DNA from: JANXYW01 sp031400455
Lineage (GTDB): Bacteria; Chloroflexota; Dehalococcoidia; DSTF01; JACRBR01
Reading direction: 5' to 3'
Assembly (NCBI GenBank): GCA_031400455.1
Contig: JANNPX010000033.1
Location: forward strand, 112,685-176,684
Length of the DNA: 64,000 nt
Under the pieces are notes generated by a model. It searched no databases. It had not been told where the DNA came from and was given only the letters and a program-made list of their open reading frames with translations. This document shows, piece after piece, positions 1-8,605 of this stretch; position 1 is the stretch's first letter; every line of letters starts with the position of its first letter. A program made the position numbers and the translations under genes.

Positions 1-630
1 CCGGTAGCGGTGGTGCCGTACGGCGTCGACCTCGAGATGTTTGTGCCAGCGGCACGCGAGCAGCGCGGCGACACGCGCGTGACCATTGGTGCGGTGTCGC
101 GACTGTCGCCCGAGAAGGGGTTCGAGTATCTGCTCCGCGCTGTGGCGATGCTGCGCGATCGCGGTATCGAACTGGATGTGGTGCTGGCCGGCGACGGGCC
201 CTCGCGGCGAGCGCTTGAGCGGCTGACGGACGAACTCGGGTTGCGCGCCCGCGTGGAGTTCATGGGCGAAGTTGCACATCACGACGTCCCTGCAATCCTG
301 CAGCGGCTCGACATCTTCGCCATGCCGTCGACGTGGGAGGGGTTCGGGGTCTCCGCGCTGGAGGCGAGCGCGATGGATCTGCCAGTCGTCGCATCGGACA
401 TCCACGGCATCCCGGACGTGGTGTTGCACGGGGAGACGGGGCTGCTCGTGCCGCCGGCCGACGTTGGTGCGCTGGCAGAGGCTATCGGGCGCCTGGCGAG
501 CGATGCGGCGCTGCGGCGAACGATGGGCGTGGCAGGTCGCGCGTACGTCGAGCGCGAGTACCGCTGGCAGGACAACGCCGCGCTGATGGAGCGACTGTAC
601 GCGGAGATGACCACGCACCGCGCCTCTTAG
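1..630 (+). CDS. Glycosyltransferase family 4, C-terminal part (cut by window start)
   Basis: The reading frame is open to base 1 (codons Pro-Val-Ala before the first possible GTG at 10), so the gene begins outside the window and only about 209 residues are visible. They form the C-terminal Rossmann half of a GT-B glycosyltransferase. Near the beginning is VPYGVD, the usual linker entry to this domain, and the donor-binding EX7E motif is visible as EGFGVSALE, followed by GETGLLVPP. Family 4 enzymes move a sugar from a nucleotide-sugar to a lipid, glycan or small acceptor on the cytoplasmic side. Acceptor and product cannot be told from this fragment. The next gene starts 117 nt downstream on the same strand. 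Confidence 0.9.
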   Translation, partial: PVAVVPYGVDLEMFVPAAREQRGDTRVTIGAVSRLSPEKGFEYLLRAVAMLRDRGIELDVVLAGDGPSRRALERLTDELGLRARVEFMGEVAHHDVPAILQRLDIFAMPSTWEGFGVSALEASAMDLPVVASDIHGIPDVVLHGETGLLVPPADVGALAEAIGRLASDAALRRTMGVAGRAYVEREYRWQDNAALMERLYAEMTTHRAS

Positions 631-746
631 CGCTTAAGCGGGTTCGAATACGTGGATTCCCTTATCTACGGCGACGGCGTTGTGGTGGATAGTGATGTTC
701 CTGAGGAAGGGCGACGGCGCGGCGCGCGCGGAACGGAGACGCAGAG

Positions 747-1133
747 ATGGCCGAGCAACGCACGGACGCGACGCTGGAGATGGCAACCGACCTGGAGTGG
801 ATCGCGCGCGAGATCGCGGGCGGTCTCGAGCGGGTGATGGTGCTCGAAGCTGCCCACGCCCGCAACGCCGAGCGGCACTTGCTACGGCTGCGATTCTCGA
901 TCGCGCGGGTCCATGAGTTGCAGGAACGCGTGGCGCGGACGGGGGGCGTGTTCGAGCCGGCGCGGCTGGAAGTCGCGGTCTCGATCCTCGATACGCACAT
1001 CATGCGCGCGGAGAGCTTTCTGGATCGGAATTCCGTGCATGCGCCAGCGATGCGGAGAGTCCTCCGCGCCATGGCCGACGACGCCGATGCGGAGCCGATC
1101 GATGACACGCCCGCGGAAGTGCGCGCGGCGTAG
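747..1133 (+). CDS. Hypothetical helical protein, 128 aa
   Basis: I do not recognise a family. The protein is rich in Ala, Arg and Glu, has no signal peptide, membrane segment or cysteine, and looks mostly alpha-helical, with heptad-like hydrophobic spacing between about residues 15 and 60. The ATG at 747 follows a purine-rich stretch (ggagacgcagag) that can serve as ribosome binding site. Codon use has the strong GC third-position bias of the neighbours, and the frame is open over its whole length, which supports a real gene. It lies between the glycosyltransferase (same strand) and the convergent hydrolase at 1165. Confidence 0.55.
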   Translation: MAEQRTDATLEMATDLEWIAREIAGGLERVMVLEAAHARNAERHLLRLRFSIARVHELQERVARTGGVFEPARLEVAVSILDTHIMRAESFLDRNSVHAPAMRRVLRAMADDADAEPIDDTPAEVRAA

Positions 1134-1164
1134 TTGCGCTCGCCGCTCGCATGCGTGACGCAGG

Positions 1165-2517
1165 CTACGGAGTTGCGGCGCCGGGATCGTCGGGGAGAGG
1201 CGGGTTGGTGAACGCGCGCCCGGCCTCGCGCAGATCGCCGAGGATGTTGTCGCCGGCGGGTTTCTGACCGCTCTCCACCCACTTCACGAGATCTTCGAAT
1301 GCGGCGACGCGCTCTTCTTGTGAGAACGAGCAGTGTCCCGCGCGTCGGATCGCCCGCTGGACCAGCATGTCGCCCGCGCCCGCGTCGTCGACGATACGTC
1401 GATACGACTGCTCCAGGCTGATCGGGACGAAGAGATCGCCCGTGCCGTGGATGGTCAGCAGCGGTCGCTGAATCCTCCCGGTGAAGTCGGCAAATTCCGG
1501 ATACGTTGCCGGATCGCGATAGACCGGATTGGCGGCGATGCGCGCCACGCTGCGGTTAAGCTCGTCGGCGCTCACGCCTGTACTCTCCGGCAGCACATAC
1601 TTGGTGTTCTGGTTCTCAGCTACGGCGTTCGAAATCTGCGGTTGTGCGACAGCCTGGAGCAGCAAGCCGAAGTTCAGCGTGTAGTTCACGAGGAAGCCTT
1701 CGTGGAAGAAGGCGCGCGGGCCGCCGGTGAGCTGCTCGATGGCGGCGGCGAACGCCTTGCCTTTCTCGGTTGGTTCGTTCGAAGGGCCGAGAACCTTCGG
1801 CAGATCGGTGCGGAGCACGCCGAGAAGCTTGGCGGCGTCCGTGCTGTGAGCGAAGACGTCAGCGCCGCCAAAGTAACCCGCCAGGGCCGCCCAGCTCAGC
1901 AGGTAGTCGAGCACCTCGTGTCCGGAGACGACGCCGCATTCGCTCACCGCACCGTCGTACGCGGTCGGGTGCTGCTCGAGTGAGAGCGCGACGACGTGCC
2001 CGCCCATCGATTGACCGTAGATGTACGACCGCTTCGGTGCGCCGACCTTCTCCGCGAACACGTCGCGAAGTGCGAGGGTGTCGCCCGCGCCCGCACCGGG
2101 TTCGTAGCCGTTCTTCGAATAGCTGGACGCTGCCCACGCGTACCCGTGTTCGATGAGATAGTCGCGGATCGGCGGCGCCTGCACCACGAGCTCGGCGCCG
2201 TTGCCGCGGAAGCCGTGCGCGAAGTAGAGGACCTCGAGGTTCCACTGATCCGGTACTTCGATCTGATACGTCGAACCGCCTTCCTCGCCGAAGATCGCGC
2301 GAGCGTTGGGAAGTGCGTCGAATTTCGGATCGGTCGTCTTGAACGAGAGCGCGACGGGCGTGACGGGGAGTCGTGCCGGTGTCTGCCAGCCGTCGTTCGC
2401 AGCTCTCGACGCCGCACCGGTGGGTGCGCCTGCGCCTCCCGAAGACGTGCCGCCGCCGCATGCTATGACGCCGCACGCGAGCATCGCGAATATGGCCAGT
2501 GGTAGGGCTCGATTCAT
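1165..2517 (-). CDS. Secreted alpha/beta-hydrolase lipoprotein
   Basis: The chosen start (ATG at 2517) gives a clean lipoprotein signal: MNRALPLAIFAMLACGVIAC followed by Gly/Ser-rich residues. The longer frame adds 14 residues without signal character. The mature part is an alpha/beta hydrolase of about 430 residues with the nucleophile elbow GQSMGG, an upstream HGFRGNG oxyanion strand, a late acid strand (TIHGTGDLFVP) and a His near the C-terminus (AGHCSF). The likely role is hydrolysis of an ester or peptide at the outer face of the membrane; the substrate is unknown. It follows another hydrolase lipoprotein gene by 19 nt, so the two are probably co-transcribed. Confidence 0.8.
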   Translation of the reverse strand: MNRALPLAIFAMLACGVIACGGGTSSGGAGAPTGAASRAANDGWQTPARLPVTPVALSFKTTDPKFDALPNARAIFGEEGGSTYQIEVPDQWNLEVLYFAHGFRGNGAELVVQAPPIRDYLIEHGYAWAASSYSKNGYEPGAGAGDTLALRDVFAEKVGAPKRSYIYGQSMGGHVVALSLEQHPTAYDGAVSECGVVSGHEVLDYLLSWAALAGYFGGADVFAHSTDAAKLLGVLRTDLPKVLGPSNEPTEKGKAFAAAIEQLTGGPRAFFHEGFLVNYTLNFGLLLQAVAQPQISNAVAENQNTKYVLPESTGVSADELNRSVARIAANPVYRDPATYPEFADFTGRIQRPLLTIHGTGDLFVPISLEQSYRRIVDDAGAGDMLVQRAIRRAGHCSFSQEERVAAFEDLVKWVESGQKPAGDNILGDLREAGRAFTNPPLPDDPGAATP

Positions 2518-2536
2518 CGTCGCCGCGTTCCTCGTG

Positions 2537-3583
2537 CTAGTTTCCGGCTGCCGCGGCATCGTGAACGATCAGTGCGTCGGGCGCCACATCCTCCGTCAGG
2601 TAGTGGGCGTACCGCGCGTCTCCCGCAACGTATGTTTCGAGGAACGCGGTGGTGTAGCGATTCACCAACTCGTGACCGCGCGCTTCCGTGAGCGCAGCGG
2701 TGCAGCCGAGGCAGCGGTCGCTGAAGGTCAGGTGACGGCCCTCCGGGAACGAGACGTACGTCTTGGCGATGTCGGCCGGCATCGCGGCGTAAAGCTTCGC
2801 CATGGACGCCGGCGCGATGAGTTCGTCCTTGCTGCCGCCCAGGAGCAGCGTCGGTACGCGGACGGTCTTGGCGCGCGCGAGCAACAGCTCCGGCAGGCCC
2901 GTCGCCATCGAGACGATCGCGTCGAACGAACCGCCGGCGCCGGCGAAGATGGACGTCCAGCCGCCGAACGAATGGCCGGCGAGGGCCGTGCGCGACGGAT
3001 CGATGATTGTGCCGAGCGGCTGCGACGGATCGTCTTTGAGTGCGACGACTTGGTCGAGCACGAACGCGACGTCCGTCGGGCGCTCGCGCGCGGACGTGGT
3101 GAGCGTCGCACCAGTGCAGGGAGAGCAATCGGCGGAGGTGTTGCCGGGATGCGGCGGTGCGACGACGACGAAGCCCCACGACGCGAGGTGCTCGGTGACA
3201 TACTTGTAGAAGTTCGGCTGCCCCCCGCTGCCGTGTGAGAAGACGACGATCGGGAAGGGGCCGCCGTCGGTCGCGGGTGCGGCGTCGGTCACGGGCGCCG
3301 CGCTGTCGCCGGTGGCGGCGGCCGGGTACCAGATCCATGTCTCGAGTGTGCGAGCCTTGCCATCGATGTTGGAGGTGCGTTCGAACGTCATCTTCGTGAG
3401 GCCGACGGCGTACGGTCCGGGCTCGGCGGGGTCGCGAACGCCTGCCGGCGTGGGACTGCCGGTGGCTTGTGTGTTGGAGCCGCCGCTGCAGGCCGTGGCA
3501 GCGAGGCCCCCGAAGAGCATCAAGGTCAGCACGAGCGCAATCAGCCGTAGGCGCTTTGCAGAGACGGTGGCGCGAGCGCTCAT
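2537..3583 (-). CDS. Alpha/beta-hydrolase lipoprotein (PAF-acetylhydrolase/chlorophyllase-like)
   Basis: A 348-residue protein with an N-terminal hydrophobic signal ending in a lipobox (LAATAC, then SGGS). The catalytic domain has a HGSGG oxyanion segment, the nucleophile motif GHSFGG, the acid strand LLLGGSKDEL and a late His (GRHLTF). This order matches the PAF-acetylhydrolase/chlorophyllase-like group of secreted lipases and esterases. A cluster of Cys residues (CSPC and CLGC) could form disulphides outside the cell. It overlaps the preceding small gene by 4 nt and lies 19 nt before the next hydrolase, giving a three-gene operon. Confidence 0.8.
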   Translation of the reverse strand: MSARATVSAKRLRLIALVLTLMLFGGLAATACSGGSNTQATGSPTPAGVRDPAEPGPYAVGLTKMTFERTSNIDGKARTLETWIWYPAAATGDSAAPVTDAAPATDGGPFPIVVFSHGSGGQPNFYKYVTEHLASWGFVVVAPPHPGNTSADCSPCTGATLTTSARERPTDVAFVLDQVVALKDDPSQPLGTIIDPSRTALAGHSFGGWTSIFAGAGGSFDAIVSMATGLPELLLARAKTVRVPTLLLGGSKDELIAPASMAKLYAAMPADIAKTYVSFPEGRHLTFSDRCLGCTAALTEARGHELVNRYTTAFLETYVAGDARYAHYLTEDVAPDALIVHDAAAAGN

Positions 3584-3777
3584 GACGGCTTGGGGGCGTT
3601 GAAGGACATGACGCGCCCGTTCACGTAGACCTGCTCACCGTAGCGCACGATGCCAACTTCCGCGCCGTCGTCGTCGGAAAGGTGGACGCCGTCGTCGTGC
3701 GGCTCCATACGGCGGACGCCGAGAAAGCTGCGCCCGTTGCCGGACGTCGGGCGGAGCGCGTCGGATGGCTCTGGCAT
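3580..3777 (-). CDS. Small conserved-looking hypothetical, 65 aa
   Basis: A short protein with no signal or membrane segment and no family that I recognise. The centre (residues 24-58) has alternating hydrophobic residues, as in a small beta-barrel or ribbon (VRRMEPHDDGVHLSDDDG, then VGIVRYGEQVYVNG). Its stop overlaps the ATG of the downstream hydrolase by 4 nt (ATGA), which is the main evidence that it is translated and coupled to the hydrolase pair. The intergenic stretch before it (3778-3906) shows nothing else. Confidence 0.55.
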   Translation of the reverse strand: MPEPSDALRPTSGNGRSFLGVRRMEPHDDGVHLSDDDGAEVGIVRYGEQVYVNGRVMSFNAPKPS

Positions 3778-3906
3778 GTCTGATCCTAGCTGTCTGGTCG
3801 TGCGGGCGTTAGGCGCTGCGGTGTAGGTACGTCCGGAAAGGCGTTCCGGACGCTCGGACGAGCTCTCGTGCGGGTAGGAGTAGCAGCCACCCCGCGCTGT
3901 TCCGAA

Positions 3907-4920
3907 TCAGAGCAGTTGGGTCCGCACGAATGGCCCCGCGAACGCACGCAACGTCACGCCGGGCTTGAACCAAATCTTGTTGCGCTGGCCGTACTCCCAG
4001 AAGATGAGCCGGTCGGCGAGGACGTAGAGCGCGATCCGATCGGCGAACTGCTCTCGGAGCGGGCGCTGCGCGGCGTAGCCGTCGATGAACGCACGCAGCA
4101 CGTCGGGGCTCATGCGGGCGTACCAGCAACCGAGGCGGGCGAGGTCGTACTCGCCGTCTCCGGCATACGCTTCGCCGAGGTCGAAGACGCCGGTGATGCG
4201 CCAGCCGTCGCCTGTGCGTTCCGCAACGACGTTGCCTTCGGCGTAGTCGGTGTGCACGAGAGCGGGCGTGAACGGCACGGTCAGGGCATCGCTTGCGCGC
4301 TCGATCACCGACTCGACCCAGCGTAGGTCGTCGTCGGTGGTGGCATCGGAGTCTTCGAGGCACTTCGCCAACCGGTCGCGTACGCCGCTGATGAACCAGG
4401 CGGCGAAGGGCTCGTGTAACGGAACGACGTCATCGAGTGCGTAGTCGTACTCGCCGGGCTCCTCCCACGTCGCTTGTTGCATCAGTGCCAGGTGCTCGCC
4501 CATAGCGCGGGCGAGGCTGGGGCGATCGTCGTCCTTGAGGTCGCGCTGCACGTCGCCGTCGGAGAGGTGGACGCCGGGAAGCAGCGGCATCAGCGCGTAG
4601 CTCCAGCCAAAGAGATCAGGCGTTCGTTCGATGAAGAACGGCCAGGGCGCGTTCGCCAGCGTGCGCTCGTGGACGATGCGCGAGAAGTAGCGCTCCTTCG
4701 CGAACTGTCCGTCGTAGTGCGGTGCGCCGCGCAGGACGTATCCGCCCTTCGAGGTGGTGAGCAGCACGTTCTGTCCGAAGAGCCCACCCGGCGCAGACTT
4801 CGCGTCCAGCAGTTTGCCGAGATCGAATCGGTCGAGGGCCGCCTGAAGCTGTTCCGCGGTGAGCGTGCCGAGGCGCTGCGAGTACTCTCGCGTCAGTGAA
4901 TGTGGCGGCGATTCAGGCAT
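3907..4920 (-). CDS. Aminoglycoside phosphotransferase (APH)-fold kinase
   Basis: A 337-residue kinase-like protein. The catalytic loop is visible as HTDYAEGNVV (HxDxxxxN type) and the metal-binding segment as VFDLGEAYAGDGEYDLA. Both are diagnostic of the APH/choline-kinase superfamily, which phosphorylates antibiotics, sugars or other small molecules with ATP. The ATG at 4920 (MPESPPHSL) is chosen because the longer frame adds 36 Arg/Pro-rich residues translated from the intergenic repeat region. The true substrate is unknown; resistance should not be assumed. It is transcribed alone, with a hairpin repeat upstream of its start. Confidence 0.8.
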   Translation of the reverse strand: MPESPPHSLTREYSQRLGTLTAEQLQAALDRFDLGKLLDAKSAPGGLFGQNVLLTTSKGGYVLRGAPHYDGQFAKERYFSRIVHERTLANAPWPFFIERTPDLFGWSYALMPLLPGVHLSDGDVQRDLKDDDRPSLARAMGEHLALMQQATWEEPGEYDYALDDVVPLHEPFAAWFISGVRDRLAKCLEDSDATTDDDLRWVESVIERASDALTVPFTPALVHTDYAEGNVVAERTGDGWRITGVFDLGEAYAGDGEYDLARLGCWYARMSPDVLRAFIDGYAAQRPLREQFADRIALYVLADRLIFWEYGQRNKIWFKPGVTLRAFAGPFVRTQLL

Positions 4921-5014
4921 GCGGCAGTGTAGCGGCGAGACCTCACCTCGCGTGTGGTCCGGCGTTGATACGGGCGGGGCGCCCGCGCTCCATTTGCGAG
5001 GTGCTATCCGAAAC

Positions 5015-5071
5015 GCTCTCCTCTCCACGACGTGGAGAGGAGGTGGCCGAAGGCCGGAGGTGAGGTGCTCG
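5015..5071. repeat. Dispersed hairpin repeat, family B, copy 1
   Basis: An 11-bp perfect stem (5018-5028 with 5032-5042, loop GAC) is followed by a second small stem in tggccgaaggcc and a tail ggtgaggtgctcg. A second copy lies at 57151-57205. The copies differ by a compensated pair in the stem (T-A here at 5019/5041, C-G there), so pairing is conserved. Confidence 0.85.
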
Positions 5072-5110
5072 TACGCGCGGAGAGGATTGCGATCTGCGGA
5101 CGGATCCGGC

Positions 5111-5902
5111 TTAGGCGAGCGTCTTCACGTATGAGCGCTTGACGGCGACGGGACGGAAGCCCATAGCAGCGTACATGTGCTTCGGCGTGTCGCTTGCGTC
5201 GGCGACGATGACGACAGGACCGGCGCCGTGTGCCCGCGCATCGGCGACACAGTGGTGGATCAGTGCGGTGGCGACGCCGCGGTGGCGGTAGTCGATTTGG
5301 ACGAAGAGGTTCTCGACCTGACCAACGCCGTCGATGCCCTCCCACGAATTGAAGTAGCCGCGTGCTTCGCCGTCGGCGTACGCCAGCCAGTTGCGTGCGG
5401 GTGGTGACTTCCGCTGCTGCGTCTGGGCGAGATTGAGGCCGACGGTCTCGACCCCGCCTACGCCCGTGCGTGCCGCGTGCTCGTCCCAGTCGTGCTCGTG
5501 GAGAGCGCGGAACGCGTCCCATGTGCCGTCGTTGTCCACGGTGCGGATGTTGCAGGGCTTCGGCACGCCGCGCACGTCGCCTTCGAGCAGCATCAGAAGT
5601 GCTTGCGAAGACTGGTAGCCGTCTAGCTGGAGCCGCGCCTCGAACGCTGGCGGCGTAAGGAAGTCGACGTGGAACGCGCGGTGCTCGCAGCGCGCGAACT
5701 CGCTGTCGGCGCGGGCGAGCAAGCGCTCGATTTCGTCGGGTGTCGCAGCAGTGACGTGCGCGACGTGGTTGGCGTCGTAGACGCGCGGGAAGTCTCGATT
5801 GCGCACGAAGGTTCCGCCGTCGTCGGTGAAGGTTTCGTGGCCGAGGGCGAGGTTCGCCTGGTTGACGGCGAGGGCACGACGAGCGAGATCTGTTTCGGGC
5901 AT
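5111..5902 (-). CDS. GNAT-family N-acetyltransferase
   Basis: A 263-residue protein whose C-terminal half holds the acetyl-CoA binding motif A of the GNAT fold: YRHRGVATALIHH, followed by beta-5 (VVIVADA) and the C-terminal MYAAMGFRPV signature. The N-terminal half is a second, more divergent GNAT-like lobe, so this may be a double-GNAT protein. The acceptor amine is unknown. It reads away from the 5999 gene with a 96-nt gap and has its own start (ATG at 5902). Confidence 0.8.
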   Translation of the reverse strand: MPETDLARRALAVNQANLALGHETFTDDGGTFVRNRDFPRVYDANHVAHVTAATPDEIERLLARADSEFARCEHRAFHVDFLTPPAFEARLQLDGYQSSQALLMLLEGDVRGVPKPCNIRTVDNDGTWDAFRALHEHDWDEHAARTGVGGVETVGLNLAQTQQRKSPPARNWLAYADGEARGYFNSWEGIDGVGQVENLFVQIDYRHRGVATALIHHCVADARAHGAGPVVIVADASDTPKHMYAAMGFRPVAVKRSYVKTLA

Positions 5903-5998
5903 GGCGGCGTGATCGTAACACGAGTGGATTCACGACAGAGCAAGTGAGCCCCGGCGATCGATGGCCGGGGCTCTGATGTGCGATGTGCGTGCTCGTCG

Positions 5999-6439
5999 CT
6001 ATGCGACGGCGGCTTCGGCGAGGAACTGGGTGTCGATCTTCGCCGATGCGTTGAAGAAGTCCTGGATGGACTGGTTGAAGCGGTAGAAGGCGTCGCGGCG
6101 GTAGCCGTCGTGGGCGCGTGCGAATCCGTCCGGCAAGCTGAGGTCGATGGTGTTGAGCGTGTGCGAGAGGTCGGCCTTGCCGTTCTTCTTGATGTTCTCG
6201 ATCATGTCGACCCACTTGTCGTACGGCTGCTCGAGCCAGAAGTCCATATCGCGCAGGTCGTTCTCGCCAACCTCGCGGACATTCGTGCACTCGAAGGCGT
6301 CGAACGTGACTTCGAGGATCTTGCTGCCGACCTTGATGCCGATGACGCAGTCGACGGTGCCGAGCGCGCGGAACTCCGGATCCTTGTTCGTGATCTCGCG
6401 GATGGCATCGAACCATTCGACCGACGGAAATGCTGGCAT
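5999..6439 (-). CDS. SCP2-like sterol/lipid carrier-fold protein
   Basis: A 146-residue protein resembling the SCP2 lipid-transfer fold: a central beta region (VDCVIGIKVGSKILEVTFDAF) and a C-terminal helix (FYRFNQSIQDFFNASAKI) that would close a hydrophobic tunnel. Two ATGs are possible (6445 and 6439); an AGGAG lies 7 nt before 6439 but almost touches 6445, so 6439 is preferred. It follows the ferritin-like gene by 70 nt on the same strand. By analogy with SCP2 domains, it may hold a lipid-like substrate for its partner; this is inference. Confidence 0.65.
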   Translation of the reverse strand: MPAFPSVEWFDAIREITNKDPEFRALGTVDCVIGIKVGSKILEVTFDAFECTNVREVGENDLRDMDFWLEQPYDKWVDMIENIKKNGKADLSHTLNTIDLSLPDGFARAHDGYRRDAFYRFNQSIQDFFNASAKIDTQFLAEAAVA

Positions 6440-6509
6440 GTTCATTCTCCTGCTGCGGGCGCATCGGTTCGGTGCGCTCAGTTACGGCGGACGCGTGCCG
6501 CCCCGGTGC

Positions 6510-7883
6510 TTAGTCCTGGAGGAAGGCCTTGAGGCCGGCGTCCAGGCGGTCAGCGCGCTCAATCGTAGCCCACTTGAGTCGCGCAAGGTACTGCTCAATG
6601 GCCCGCTTGCGCATCTGGTTGTAGGTCTTCAGCCCCTCACGGATGTTGTCCTTGCCGCCGGCGAAGTAGATCGCGAACGCCTCACGCGTGGCGGGATCCT
6701 TGCGGTCGTCCTGGAGCATCATGCCTTCACCCTTGTCGAGATAGCGCTGAATCTCGTCGCGGCGGTCGGCGCGGTGCATCATCACGTACTTGAGATGGGT
6801 GATACCGTAGGCTACGTGGCGAGCCTTGTCCTCCATCGCGTGGGCGGCGATGTACTTCTCCGCCGGGTTCTTGGCGTACTTCTCGAGGTACTGGTACTGG
6901 GCCAGCGTCAGGCTGTCCTGCAGCACCATCTGGATGGAGCACATCTCCGTGAAGTTGCGCGCATCGACGACGGAACGGAAGCCCCAGCCGGGCGACTGCA
7001 TGCCCAGGCCGCCGCCATTCGAGAGGGCGCGCTTGCGGAAGACTTCGACGGCCCGCGCGTTCTCGAAGATGGTCGTGGCCAGATAGAGCTTCACCTCGTG
7101 GTAGCCGTAGGAGATGTCGGGCTCCCAGCGGCCGAGGACGTCGGCTTCCATCTGCTCCTTCTCGGAGATGTGCGTGCAGATCTGGCACATGGCGCGCTCG
7201 ACATCGTCGGCGAGCGGTTCGATAGACGCCCACGGCACGTCGGTGGCGGGACGCCAGCGGCGCTGGATCGCCTCCTCGTAGAGGCGGGCGCAAACGTCGG
7301 ACCAGACTTCCTGCTTTTGGAAGATCGAGTAGCCCATCGCTTCGACCCCGGGGATGGGCACGGCGCCGCGCGGCATCTCCGTCTGGTACGGCCATTCGTC
7401 AGGGATCTCGCCGTAGCGGCCGATGTTGATCGCTTCGAGCGTGAGGCCGTGCTTCGTCGGCTTGGCGCGCGTGTTCCACTCGGTCGGAACCTGCATCCAG
7501 CTGAGGTCGAGCTGCGGCGGCCCGCCCTGCGCCATGAACTCACGCGCCTGCTCGGCTGTGACGCCCAACGTCATGAAATTGATCAGGTCCGATTCGGCCG
7601 CGCCCGCCGCGAGCGCCTCGCGGATCAGATCCTCGGGCCACTGTGCGGTTGCGGCGGCGGCCTTGAGCTCGGTGGAGAGTTCGGAGCCGCCGCTGGCCGC
7701 GCCGCTCGCTGGTCCCGCCAGGAACCCGCGTGCCTGCTCGGCGGTAACGCCCTGGTTCATGTAGCCGATGAGCTGGTCGGCCGACGCGCCGGTGGCGAGC
7801 GCCTGCTCGACGAGGTCGTCGGGCCAGCCTTTCTCCTGCGCCTTGGCGCGGAGACTGTCAGGGATGCTGATGGTGTCCGCCAT
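6510..7883 (-). CDS. Ferritin-like (di-iron type) protein with two N-terminal UBA-like repeats
   Basis: A 457-residue protein in two parts. Residues 8-56 and 68-118 are tandem copies of a ~50-residue helical module, each ending in GVTAEQAR(G/E)F. From about 180 on there is a four-helix ferritin-like domain with ISEKEQMEAD, YHEVKLYLATTIFENARAVEVF and HAMEDKARHVAYG. Usual di-iron helices read DExRH; here one reads ENARA (no His) and the other DKARH (Lys for Glu), so the metal site may be altered. AGGAGGG stands 8 nt before the ATG at 7883. It probably forms an operon with the SCP2-like gene. Confidence 0.7.
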   Translation of the reverse strand: MADTISIPDSLRAKAQEKGWPDDLVEQALATGASADQLIGYMNQGVTAEQARGFLAGPASGAASGGSELSTELKAAAATAQWPEDLIREALAAGAAESDLINFMTLGVTAEQAREFMAQGGPPQLDLSWMQVPTEWNTRAKPTKHGLTLEAINIGRYGEIPDEWPYQTEMPRGAVPIPGVEAMGYSIFQKQEVWSDVCARLYEEAIQRRWRPATDVPWASIEPLADDVERAMCQICTHISEKEQMEADVLGRWEPDISYGYHEVKLYLATTIFENARAVEVFRKRALSNGGGLGMQSPGWGFRSVVDARNFTEMCSIQMVLQDSLTLAQYQYLEKYAKNPAEKYIAAHAMEDKARHVAYGITHLKYVMMHRADRRDEIQRYLDKGEGMMLQDDRKDPATREAFAIYFAGGKDNIREGLKTYNQMRKRAIEQYLARLKWATIERADRLDAGLKAFLQD

Positions 7884-7931
7884 GAGACGACCCTCCTGAT
7901 GTGCTTAGCTTAGCGCCCGCTAACTTTGGCA

Positions 7932-7961
7932 ATTGTGGGATCAGCGGCCAGCTTCCGTCAA
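7932..7961 (-). promoter_or_regulatory. Possible promoter of the ferritin-like gene
   Basis: On the minus strand TTGACG (7956-7961) and CACAAT (7932-7937) are 18 bp apart, about 50 nt before the ATG. The -35 matches consensus at five of six bases, the -10 at four. This 200-nt gap is also more AT-rich than its surroundings. Confidence 0.3.
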
Positions 7962-8091
7962 GTAGCCAGATGGCCCGTTGTGGGTGCTGGTTGTGCGCAC
8001 TGCGGGTTCTCGTCGAAGCCCGACCACGGCTTGATCTTGCGCGGCGACGACCCAGGGCGCAACGGCTCACGAATGTGGATTTCGCAGAGGG

Positions 8092-8514
8092 TCAGGCGGC
8101 TTCGCGTGTTGGCATCAGGGGCCGGGTGACGAGCTGAGCCATCACGCCGGCGATGCCGGTCCCGGGCTCGTATTCGAGGACGTCGAACTCCGGGTGGAGG
8201 ACGCAGTCGAATGACTGGCTCAGCATGGGCAGCGCGCGGCGCAGCTTCTCGATGAGTGCGAACGTCTTGAGGCGGTCGTGCCCGGGCAGGACGCCGACGA
8301 TGCGTCCTTCGCCGTACGAGATGGCGGCTCCGCCGCGCGTAGCGCTGCTGATGGCGTCCGCGGCGGCGGCGTGGAACTTCTCGAGGCTCTCGGCACCGTG
8401 CTGCCTCTTCATGTACTCGGCGCCGATCAGGTCAACAACGAGAAAGACCGGCTCGATGCCGGCGGTGAGGATCGGTTCGACGATTGCGTTGAGCTGCGTA
8501 CGGAAGTCATCCAT
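8092..8514 (-). CDS. Degenerate GGDEF-fold protein
   Basis: A 140-residue protein that looks like a reduced diguanylate-cyclase fold: an early beta strand with Asp (FLVVDLIG), a helix (ESLEKFHAAAADAI), then SYGEGRIVGVLPG where a cyclase would have GGDEF and its following strand, and a final helix-strand. Residues 67-71 read YGEGR, so the catalytic signature is gone and cyclase activity is unlikely; it may bind a nucleotide or only act as a structural domain. GTG 8517 is an alternative start. No clear Shine-Dalgarno sequence precedes it. Confidence 0.5.
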   Translation of the reverse strand: MDDFRTQLNAIVEPILTAGIEPVFLVVDLIGAEYMKRQHGAESLEKFHAAAADAISSATRGGAAISYGEGRIVGVLPGHDRLKTFALIEKLRRALPMLSQSFDCVLHPEFDVLEYEPGTGIAGVMAQLVTRPLMPTREAA

Positions 8515-8605
8515 CACGCTAAGTATCGGCCAATAGCGACGCGCACTTGATGATGCCGAGGGGCGAACGGCGAACAGATTCGACGGAGACGGGGTAAGGC
8601 TGTCG

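Noticed and set aside
5004..6464. 486-codon minus-strand frame over the GNAT and SCP2-like genes
   Set aside because: Arg-rich shadow of two genes in another frame, with no family signature.
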